This document shows positions 42,939 through 50,329 of a stretch of 64,000 nt of DNA, piece by piece. The DNA comes from Paludibaculum fermentans. GTDB lineage: Bacteria > Acidobacteriota > Terriglobia > Bryobacterales > Bryobacteraceae. The DNA is taken from contig NZ_CP063849.1 of the NCBI RefSeq assembly GCF_015277775.1, forward strand, positions 2,046,001-2,110,000. The letters are read 5' to 3'. The stretch's first letter is position 1; each line of letters opens with the position of its first letter. Made by a program: the position numbers and the translations under genes. A model generated the notes under the pieces. The model ran no database searches. It was not told where the DNA came from and saw only the letters and a program-made list of their open reading frames with translations.

Positions 42939-44840
42939 GTGAAACTGATTCCGCAGGAACGGCAGCCCGATGCGTCGGTCACCCGCCCACTGATCCGCGA
43001 CGACACGAAATTCGCCGCCGGCAAGATCGCGGTATTCCAGTACTTCGCTGTCTGCGTTTTCGTCTTTCTGGCCCTGGGTTACTGGGACCTGCAGGTCCGC
43101 AACGAGGAGTTCTACCTCGAAAAGGCCTACCAGAACCAGATCAAGAGCCTGCCCATCCCTGCCCCGCGTGGAAAGATTGTCGATCGCGACGGCCGTGTCA
43201 TCGTCGACAACCACTCCTCTTACCGGCTCATCCTCTCGCGCGACAGCCTGCGGGAAGAGCATGTCATTCCCATCGCCGCGGGCCTCAACCTGGACGCCAA
43301 CGATCTCTCCGCCAAAATCCGCCGCTTCCGCCGCCAGCCGACCTACTTCACGATTCCGTTGAAGGAAGAGCTGACCGCCGACGAACTGACCTTTGTCGAA
43401 GCCCACAAGGGCGCCGACTCGTTCCCGGAGATGGAGCTGATCAAATCTCAGTTCCGGGTCTACCCCAGGGACGGCGTGGCCGCGCACCTGCTGGGGTATG
43501 TGGGTGAAATCAACGAACCCGAGCTGAACTCCCAGGAGTGGGCCAACCACAATCCCGGTGACGTCATCGGCAAGTCGGGCATCGAGCGCTTCTATAATGA
43601 GCAGCTCACCGGCGTGGACGGCCAGCGGCAGGTGCGTGTCGACAACCGCATGAACACCAGGGAGGTTTTAGGGATTACCGAGGCGCAGCCCGGCAAGGAC
43701 CTGAAGCTGACCATCGACCTCGACCTGCAGGTGGTGGCCGAGCTCGCCATGCAGAACAAACGCGGCGCCGTGGTGGCTCTGGACCCGCGTACAGGTGAGG
43801 TACTGGCCTTCGTCTCCACGCCTGCGCCCGACCCCAACCACTTCGTCGGACGCATCGATGCCAAGGAGTGGGCCGCGCTGGCAACCGACCCGTATAAGCC
43901 GCTGTTCAACCGCGCGCTCGCGGCCCAGCAGGCGCCCGGATCGACATTCAAACCCATCATGGCGCTGGCCGCGCTCGAGGCCGGCATCATCGACGAGAAC
44001 TTCACGGTTCAGTGCAACGGCGGCGCCAACTGGTATGGCCGCTGGTTCAAATGCCACAAAAAAACCGGCCACGGCACGGTAAATCTGAAAACCGCCATCG
44101 CGCAGAGCTGCGACGTCTTCTTCTATGCGGTGGGCAATAAACTGGGCATCGACAAGATCGCAGAGTATGCCGAGATGGCCGGCCTGGGCCACAAGACCGG
44201 CATCGACCTGCCGGGTGAGAAGGAAGGCGTCGTGCCCTCCTCAAAGTGGAAGATCCGCACGCAGCGGGAAAAATGGTACGCCGGTGAGACCATCTCCGTT
44301 TCGGTGGGCCAGGGCGCGCTGACCGTCACTCCGCTGCAACTCGCTCACGCCATTGGCGGAATTGCCACGGGCGGAGTCTGGATGCGGCCGCACGTGGTCA
44401 AGGAAGAGGCGGGCAAGGCAGGCAAGCTGGAACCGGCCCGCAAGGCGCAGCTCAATCTGGACAATGTAAACAAGGTGATCGCCGGCATGTATGCCGTGGT
44501 GAACGAGTGGGGTACGGGGTCCATGGCGCACATCCCGGGGATCGAGCTTTGCGGCAAGACCGGCACCGCCCAATTGGCTTCGAATGATCTGTTGAAGAGC
44601 CGCGACATGGGTGAAGCGTTCCGGGATAACGGCTGGTTTGTCGGCTTCGCCCCGCGCAACTCCCCAGAGATTGTGGTGGCTGCTTTGTATGAGAACGGCG
44701 CCCACGGCGACAGGGCTTCGTGGATTGTGCGCGACGTCGTAAAAGCGTATTTCGACAAGAAGGCACGGTTGAACAAACTGCAGCAGCCCACGCCCGGCGT
44801 GGCCAGCCTGCTCAGCCGGCCCGGGGAGATTGCCCGCTAG
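42939..44840 (+). CDS. mrdA: Penicillin-binding protein 2 (elongation transpeptidase)
   Basis: Class B transpeptidase of the elongasome. It has a single helix (IAVFQYFAVCVFVFLALGY), a dimerisation domain starting IPAPRGKIVDRDGRVIVD, and a transpeptidase domain with SxxK in APGSTFKPIMAL (about residue 332), SxN in SCD-type form (IAQSCDVFFYAVG) and KTGTA in LCGKTGTAQL. The GTG start lies 9 bases after mreD and follows AAGGAA. Its TAG overlaps the rodA GTG. Confidence 0.96.
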   Translation: MKLIPQERQPDASVTRPLIRDDTKFAAGKIAVFQYFAVCVFVFLALGYWDLQVRNEEFYLEKAYQNQIKSLPIPAPRGKIVDRDGRVIVDNHSSYRLILSRDSLREEHVIPIAAGLNLDANDLSAKIRRFRRQPTYFTIPLKEELTADELTFVEAHKGADSFPEMELIKSQFRVYPRDGVAAHLLGYVGEINEPELNSQEWANHNPGDVIGKSGIERFYNEQLTGVDGQRQVRVDNRMNTREVLGITEAQPGKDLKLTIDLDLQVVAELAMQNKRGAVVALDPRTGEVLAFVSTPAPDPNHFVGRIDAKEWAALATDPYKPLFNRALAAQQAPGSTFKPIMALAALEAGIIDENFTVQCNGGANWYGRWFKCHKKTGHGTVNLKTAIAQSCDVFFYAVGNKLGIDKIAEYAEMAGLGHKTGIDLPGEKEGVVPSSKWKIRTQREKWYAGETISVSVGQGALTVTPLQLAHAIGGIATGGVWMRPHVVKEEAGKAGKLEPARKAQLNLDNVNKVIAGMYAVVNEWGTGSMAHIPGIELCGKTGTAQLASNDLLKSRDMGEAFRDNGWFVGFAPRNSPEIVVAALYENGAHGDRASWIVRDVVKAYFDKKARLNKLQQPTPGVASLLSRPGEIAR

Positions 44841-45931
44841 TGGCCAGCTACCGTTCGTTGCGTGATCTCGACTGGCCGCTGTTGGCCGTCACTCTCTCTA
44901 TCTGCGGACTAGGGATACTCCAGATTTACAGCGCCACGCTCGACACGGCCTGGCGTTCCGCATGGTGGAAACAGCTGCTGTGGTTGGCCGTGGGCTTGCT
45001 CATGATGTGGTTGATGACCAAGATCGACTATCACACCTTACTTGGTCAGGTTCCACTGCTTTACGGCATCACTTTGACTTTATTAGTGGTTACTCCGTTG
45101 ATTGGAAGGCTGGTGTGGGGTTCGAAGCGCTGGATCCCGGTCGCCTTCGGCTTTAAGTTTCAACCTTCGGAGTTTGCCAAACTAGTGATAGTATTACTGG
45201 TAGCCCGGTATCTGACCGAACTGAAGAGCGACCGGTTGGAGGTTCGGGATCTGCTGAAGCTAGGGGGACTGGTAGGACTTCCATTCACCCTGGTGGCAGC
45301 ACAGCCGGATCTTGGCACGTCCCTGACGTATGTGCCGATCCTGTTGATTGGGCTGTATTTAGGTGGTGTCCGCTGGCAGCATGCGGCGACTGTTATCGCC
45401 CTTGCGGCCGTGCTGATGCCGGTTGGCTGGTTCTTCCTGAAGGACTACCAGCGAGCCCGTCTGGAGACGTTCATCGACCCGATGAAGGATCCGATGGGTA
45501 AGGGGTACCAGGTGATCCAGTCGAAGATTGCGGTGGGTCATGGAGGGATTTGGGGTTGGGGAGTCACACACGGCTCTCAGACTCAGCTTCGGTTCCTGCC
45601 TGTGGCTCATACTGATTTTTTGATTTCGGCTTTCGCCGAAGAGCATGGGTTTGTCGGCATTCTGGTCGTGTTGGGGCTGTATTTCCTGCTTCTGATGCAG
45701 ATTGTGCAAAATGCACAAACGGCGCCAGACCGGGCTGGAATGTTCATCTGTATGGGAGTTTGCTCGCTGTTGCTGTTCCACCTTCTGGTGAATGTGGGGA
45801 TGGCAGCGGGGCGGATGCCGGTCACTGGCATTCCGCTGCCCCTGATGAGCTACGGGGGATCGAGCATGTTGTCGGTGTTTATGATGCTGGGCCTCGTTAA
45901 TAACGTACGGCTACGGCGATTTGTTTCGTGA
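44840..45931 (+). CDS. rodA: Peptidoglycan glycosyltransferase RodA (SEDS family)
   Basis: Integral membrane glycosyltransferase partnered with the mrdA product. The 363 residues have about ten helices and SEDS landmarks: RWIPVAFGFKFQPSEFAKL, QPDLGTSLTYVPILL, GKGYQVIQSKIAVGHGGIWG and the C-terminal MPVTGIPLPLMSYGGSSML. The GTG at 44840 shares its first base with the mrdA stop and gives a normal N-terminus. The gene is less GC-rich than its neighbours: 45061-45120 is about 47% GC against about 67% at 44401-44460. Confidence 0.95.
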   Translation: MASYRSLRDLDWPLLAVTLSICGLGILQIYSATLDTAWRSAWWKQLLWLAVGLLMMWLMTKIDYHTLLGQVPLLYGITLTLLVVTPLIGRLVWGSKRWIPVAFGFKFQPSEFAKLVIVLLVARYLTELKSDRLEVRDLLKLGGLVGLPFTLVAAQPDLGTSLTYVPILLIGLYLGGVRWQHAATVIALAAVLMPVGWFFLKDYQRARLETFIDPMKDPMGKGYQVIQSKIAVGHGGIWGWGVTHGSQTQLRFLPVAHTDFLISAFAEEHGFVGILVVLGLYFLLLMQIVQNAQTAPDRAGMFICMGVCSLLLFHLLVNVGMAAGRMPVTGIPLPLMSYGGSSMLSVFMMLGLVNNVRLRRFVS

Positions 45932-46224
45932 CGCGATATTGAGTGAGTGGGCCGGAAGGGACGTCCCTCCGGCGCCAGGTGACAATTCAGCATGTTTTCG
46001 AGAGCGGTTTTGTAGAAGCCGCCGCTGTGTATTCGTCTCCGGACGCGAATAGCTCTGGAATGATCGAGTTGCAGTCTTGGGAAGAGAAGAGTTTCTTGAA
46101 TTGAACGGCGCGCACGGGGCCGATTTCGAACCCCGGGTTGTAGCGCTCCACCTGAGCCCGAAGGTTGGACCCAGTCTCTCGAGTTCCTCCACTCCCGTCG
46201 CGCACGGAGAGCGGAGGTTGTTTG
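45932..46224 (+). other. Intergenic/leader region before the RNase E/G gene
   Basis: 293 bases without a gene. A hairpin at 45951-45973 (GCCGG-A-AGGG, ACGT, CCCT-CCGGC) lies 20 bases after rodA and could end that transcript, although no U tract follows. The remaining 250 bases probably include a long leader for the RNase gene; RNase E mRNAs in other bacteria are autoregulated through such leaders. GGAGG at 46213-46217 is the ribosome site. Confidence 0.5.
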
Positions 46225-48852
46225 ATGTCATCGAAAGAGCTGGTGATCAGCCAGAACCGCCACGAGAGCAAGGTGGCGATTCTCGAAGACGGCCAGTTGG
46301 TTGAAGTTTTCTTCCAACGCGCCAACGAATATTCCCTGGCCGGCAGTATCCACAAAGGCAGGGTAACCCGCGTTCTTCCCGGCATGCAGTCGGCTTTTGT
46401 CGACCTGGGCCTGGACCGCGACTGTTTCCTCTACGTCTCGGACTTCTTTGAAGAGAATGCCGACGAGATCGACAAGGTTGGCGACGAGCGCCGAGGCGGC
46501 CGGGAACGGGAGCGCGAAGGCGACCGTGACCGCGATCGGGACCGTGATCGAGGCGGCCGAGGCCGCGATCGGGACCGGAACCGCAGCCGCGAACAGCATG
46601 CCCCCGCCCCGGTGGAAGCCGCGCCTGTCATTGAAGAGTTTGAACCCGCCGAGGTAGTGGAAGCCGTAGCCGCCGCTCCGGAAGCCGTGGCCGAGGCGCC
46701 TGCCGCCGAAGGCGACGCCGCCGCTGATAAGAACAATCAGGACCGTCGGGGCCGCCGCTCGCGCCGCCGCCGCCGTGGTGGACGGGGTTTCCCGGATTCC
46801 AAGTACGCCACCGCTGGTGAACCAGGCAACGAGCCGGTCGACGAAGTCGAGCCGGAGATTCCAGAACCGGTCGCGGCTGAGATCGAACACGAAGCGGAAC
46901 CGGCGCAAGCCGCTCCCATTGAGGAAGTCGTCCTGCTGCCGGGTGAGTCGCTCGCCAAGTACCGTCGGGCCCCTCGTCCCGAACCGGCCCCCGTGCCGGT
47001 GGTGGCCGAAGCGGCGCCCGTGCAGGAAGCTACACCCGAACCCGAGCCGGAACCGGAACCCGAGCCCGAAATCATCCATGAGCCGATCGACCTGGACGAG
47101 TTGCAGGCCGCGGCCGAAGAAGCGGCCGACCAGGCAGCCGAACAGATCCTTGACCGGGTGGAAGAGATTGAGCACCGCGCCGAAGTAGCCGAAGAAGCGG
47201 TCAGCCAGGAAGCGGAAACGGTCGAGGAAGCGGAAGAAGAAGAGGACGACGAACCCGCCGCCTCCGATTCCGAAGAGACTGAGATCGAAGCGGTGGACGA
47301 TCACGAAGACGCGATCGCCGCCTGCGAAACGGAAGCTATCGAGCCGGCCGAAGGCGAAGCAGCGGAAGTGGTGGAAGGCGAAGTCTCCACAGAAGAACCG
47401 CAGAATCAGAGTGCAACGGTCCGCGAACAGAGCGGCCGGGCTCCGCACCGCATTTCGCGCCGCATGCGCCGCCGTGGCCGTGGCGGCCGTGGCCAGGAAG
47501 CGCCGGGTACGGAAGCGCCGCTGGAAGCCGCGCCGGAAGCCCCGGTGGAGCGAGTTGTCGAGCGTCCGGTGGAGCGGTTTGAAGCCCGCCAGCAGCAGCA
47601 GGCGCCGCCGGAACGGCGCGATCGTGAACGCGAGCGCGAGCGTCCGCCCATCCCATCGATTGCCGACCTTCTACGCGAAGGTCAGGAAATCATCGTCCAG
47701 ATTGCCAAGGAACCGTTGGGCCAGAAGGGTGCGCGCATCACTTCGCACATCGCCATGCCCGGCCGGTATGTCGTGTATATGCCGACGGTTGAACATCTTG
47801 GCGTTTCGCGCAAGATTTCCACCGACGAAGAGCGGCAGCGGCTGAAGCGCATCCTGCAGAAGCATCGCGAGGGTGTGGCCGGCGGTTTCATCATGCGTAC
47901 GGCTGGTGAAGGCCGCAGCGAGGAAGAGATCGCGGCCGACATGCAGTTCCTGGCCGCCCTGTGGCTGGACATCAAGCAGAAGGCTGAAAAGCGGCGCGCT
48001 CCGGCCCTGCTCCACCATGACGTGGAAGTGGTGCAGCGGCTCATCCGCGACCAGCTCACCGACGGGTTCAAGGCCATCTGGGTCGACAACGAAGATCTGT
48101 ACGAACAGGTGCTGCATTCCGTCGAACGGCTGGCTCCGGCCCTGCTCCCGCGGGTCAAGATGTACACCCGGCCCGAGCCGATCTTCGACGCCTTCGGCAT
48201 CACGCAGGAGCTGGAAAAGGCCCTGCGGCCTAAGGTTTGGCTGAAGTCGGGCGGCTACATCGTCATCAACCAGACCGAGGCGCTGGTCGCCATCGACGTC
48301 AACACCGGCAAGTATGTCGGCAAGTCGAACCGGCTGGAAGACACCATCGTCAAGACGAACCTCGAAGCGGTGAAGGAAATCGTCCGCCAGATGCGGCTGC
48401 GCGATCTGGGCGGCATCATCGTGGTCGACTTCATCGACATGGACGAGCGCAAGAACCGAGCGAAGGTCATGCAGGCGCTGGAAGAGGTCATGCGGATGGA
48501 TAAGGCTCCTTACAAGATCCTTCAATTCAATGACTTCGGCCTGGTCGCCATCACTCGCAAGCGCGTCAAGCAGTCGCTGGAACGGGCGCTCTGCTCGGCC
48601 TGCCCCACCTGCGAGGGCGCGGGCTATGTGAAGAGTGTCGATACGGTGATCAGCGAGATCCTCACCCAGGCGCAGAAGTACGCCAAGGTTGTGGATACCA
48701 AGGACGTCGTGCTGCGGGTGAACCCCGAAGTCGCGAAGGAGATGAAGTCGGTCTCCAACCAGTATCTGGAAGAGCTGGAAGAGATTCTGGGCCGTCCGGT
48801 GCTGGTGAGCGCCGATCCGTTATTGCACCAGGAGAAGTTCGACCTGGCGTAA
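46225..48852 (+). CDS. rng: Ribonuclease E/G family protein with large S1-domain insertion
   Basis: Endoribonuclease for rRNA processing and mRNA turnover. MSSKELVISQNRHESKVAIL and HKGRVTRVLPGMQSAFVDLG open the S1 domain, but at about residue 88 the S1 fold is interrupted. The insert starts with an Arg/Asp/Glu repeat (DRDRDRDRDRGGRGRDRDRN), continues with long Ala/Glu/Pro-rich acidic tracts and ends with basic RRMRRRGRGGRG. The fold resumes near residue 475 (IADLLREGQEIIVQIAKEPL). The catalytic core is intact: VAIDVNTGKYVG (about 689), VVDFIDMDERKNR (about 733) and the Zn-link CPTCEGAGYV (about 792). There is no C-terminal scaffold. GGAGG 7 bases before the ATG fixes the start. Confidence 0.93.
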   Translation: MSSKELVISQNRHESKVAILEDGQLVEVFFQRANEYSLAGSIHKGRVTRVLPGMQSAFVDLGLDRDCFLYVSDFFEENADEIDKVGDERRGGREREREGDRDRDRDRDRGGRGRDRDRNRSREQHAPAPVEAAPVIEEFEPAEVVEAVAAAPEAVAEAPAAEGDAAADKNNQDRRGRRSRRRRRGGRGFPDSKYATAGEPGNEPVDEVEPEIPEPVAAEIEHEAEPAQAAPIEEVVLLPGESLAKYRRAPRPEPAPVPVVAEAAPVQEATPEPEPEPEPEPEIIHEPIDLDELQAAAEEAADQAAEQILDRVEEIEHRAEVAEEAVSQEAETVEEAEEEEDDEPAASDSEETEIEAVDDHEDAIAACETEAIEPAEGEAAEVVEGEVSTEEPQNQSATVREQSGRAPHRISRRMRRRGRGGRGQEAPGTEAPLEAAPEAPVERVVERPVERFEARQQQQAPPERRDRERERERPPIPSIADLLREGQEIIVQIAKEPLGQKGARITSHIAMPGRYVVYMPTVEHLGVSRKISTDEERQRLKRILQKHREGVAGGFIMRTAGEGRSEEEIAADMQFLAALWLDIKQKAEKRRAPALLHHDVEVVQRLIRDQLTDGFKAIWVDNEDLYEQVLHSVERLAPALLPRVKMYTRPEPIFDAFGITQELEKALRPKVWLKSGGYIVINQTEALVAIDVNTGKYVGKSNRLEDTIVKTNLEAVKEIVRQMRLRDLGGIIVVDFIDMDERKNRAKVMQALEEVMRMDKAPYKILQFNDFGLVAITRKRVKQSLERALCSACPTCEGAGYVKSVDTVISEILTQAQKYAKVVDTKDVVLRVNPEVAKEMKSVSNQYLEELEEILGRPVLVSADPLLHQEKFDLA

Positions 48853-48861
48853 GCTATCAGG

Positions 48862-49704
48862 GTGAAGAGATTCGCCTTTTGTGTGATCCTGCTGGCCGCT
48901 GCGAGCATCGCTCTCAGCGGCCAGCGGCTTTTGGTATACAGCGAGTTCCAACGGGTGAAGCCGGATGGCGAAGTGGTCGCGGCCGACCGCGTCGAGCACC
49001 GGCGCGAAATCCTCTCTCCTGCTGTCCTCCGCAACGCGTACACCACCTTGCGAGTGGTTGTCGAGTCGCCGCCCGGCCAGCCGTACCATCTCTATGTCGG
49101 GCAGAATCCTGACGATACGGTTCAATGCACGCTCTACCAGGAGGAGTACACCCGGGTCGGAGCGGAATGGGTGCCGGACAAGGTGCGGATGGTGATGCTG
49201 CCGCACAGCGCGGTGCTGGGGACTGACCAGAAGGTTCAGACCTACCTGCTGGACGTCTGGACGCCCGAGTCCACGCCCGCGGCCCGTTTCCGCCTGGAAG
49301 TGCAGTTGAATGTGGGGGACCGCTGGATCATCTACCCCATGGAAGTACGGGTGATGAAGGAGGCCGGTCCGGGCCACACGCTGCCACCGGAAGAACTGCC
49401 GCCCCTCTCGCCCCGTGTGGACGAGGCGGTGAAGGATTCGGCCTGCGATTTCCTGCAGGACACCCCGGCGCAGGGCGCCGGCGGCATGATGGGACGCACC
49501 ATGGCGTTTCTCATCCGGAACGTGCGCCAGGACCTGCGGCTGGCCCAGTCGCGGCCCAAGGCGGATGTCCAGGAATTGTTCCTGCGCTTGTCGGGATTCC
49601 CGGCGGTCGACGCCCTCTGCAAGGGTAGCCAACCGGCTCCGGCGGGAGCCGAATGGTGGCTACGGGTTCGTGACAATTTCTACCAGGGACTACCGGTTCG
49701 GTAA
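48862..49704 (+). CDS. Secreted protein of unknown function
   Basis: 280 residues after a GTG start. A signal peptide (FAFCVILLAAASIALSGQ) is followed by a beta-rich middle region (TTLRVVVESPPGQPYHLYVG, RFRLEVQLNVGDRWIIYPME) and an alpha-helical C-terminal third containing two Cys. No recognised domain. It lies 9 bases after the RNase E/G gene, so it may be co-transcribed. An extended -10-like element (TGATACACT, 49713-49721) for the downstream tRNA follows shortly after its stop. Confidence 0.75.
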   Translation: MKRFAFCVILLAAASIALSGQRLLVYSEFQRVKPDGEVVAADRVEHRREILSPAVLRNAYTTLRVVVESPPGQPYHLYVGQNPDDTVQCTLYQEEYTRVGAEWVPDKVRMVMLPHSAVLGTDQKVQTYLLDVWTPESTPAARFRLEVQLNVGDRWIIYPMEVRVMKEAGPGHTLPPEELPPLSPRVDEAVKDSACDFLQDTPAQGAGGMMGRTMAFLIRNVRQDLRLAQSRPKADVQELFLRLSGFPAVDALCKGSQPAPAGAEWWLRVRDNFYQGLPVR

Positions 49705-49789
49705 GCCCGGCATGATACACTAGCAAAGAGCTCGCAATGATGCCTTGATGGCGCGGATAGCGCCTCCCGAAGGGCGTCAAAGCACCCCA

Positions 49790-49879
49790 GGAGAGGTGGC
49801 CGAGTGGTTGAAGGCGCACGCTTGGAAAGCGTGTATACGGGAAACTGTATCGAGGGTTCGAATCCCTCCCTCTCCGCCA
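49790..49879 (+). tRNA. tRNA-Ser (anticodon GGA)
   Basis: Acceptor arms GGAGAGG and CCTCTCC pair over 7 bases, followed by the discriminator G and an encoded CCA. The anticodon stem is CACGC/GCGTG with loop TTGGAAA, placing GGA at 49824-49826. A long variable arm (about 49834-49850) marks a class II tRNA, and the T arm is GAGGG-TTCGAAT-CCCTC. It reads UCC and UCU codons. Confidence 0.97.
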
Positions 49880-49916
49880 GATAAGAAGTAAAGTTCGAAA
49901 TCCTCACTCTAAAACT

Positions 49917-49952
49917 AAAGGCTCCCCGGTTCTTCCGAGGAGCCTTTCTTCT
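49917..49952 (+). terminator. Intrinsic terminator after tRNA-Ser
   Basis: AAAGGCTCC pairs with GGAGCCTTT, with an inner CGG/CCG extension and a TTCTT loop, then CTTCTTT. It lies 37 bases after the tRNA. Confidence 0.88.
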
Positions 49953-50329
49953 TTGCCCATTCTTCCCGACAAAACCCTCGAAGGCGGCCTCAATCCCGGT
50001 CCTTCTAAACTCAGCCTCCCATCCGTGTGTATCTGTGTCCATCTGTGGCCCAATGTCCGAGTTCCACGAACGAGAAGAACCTCTCACCTATTGGAGCGCA
50101 AATCTTAGCCACAGATGAACACAGATGTACACAGATTGCCAGAAGGAGGGAGTAACGGGAGAGGCCGGGTGACCCATGCTGAATGGCTTAAACTTTCGTA
50201 CTCGTCCATCGCGGAACTTCTCCTTTCGTGTGCTTGGCGGCTCACGTATCGGAGTTTCCGCGATGGACTCCTTGAATTGTCAAACTGCTACTGCCTCCCC
50301 GGCAGAGCCGGGGGGCCTCTCAATTTTGG
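49953..50329. repeat. Gene-free region with three inverted repeats
   Basis: No coding region is supported here. Three structures are visible. First, arms rich in ATCTGTGT/ACACAGAT at 50023-50049 and 50108-50136. Second, a 13-bp perfect inverted repeat GTCCATCGCGGAA (50204-50216) and TTCCGCGATGGAC (50256-50268) with inner pairs CTCC/GGAG and CGTG/CACG. Third, CCCCGGC-AGA-GCCGGGG (50297-50313), 17 bases beyond the receptor gene's stop and so possibly its terminator on the minus strand. Confidence 0.6.

Noticed and set aside
49680-50087. Short minus-strand frame across tRNA-Ser containing [19 protein letters not shown]
   Set aside because: This peptide is the antisense translation of the serine tRNA, a familiar annotation artefact.
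49790-50329. Genomic island integrated at the tRNA-Ser 3' end
   Set aside because: No repeat of the tRNA 3' end was found downstream and no integrase is present in the window.
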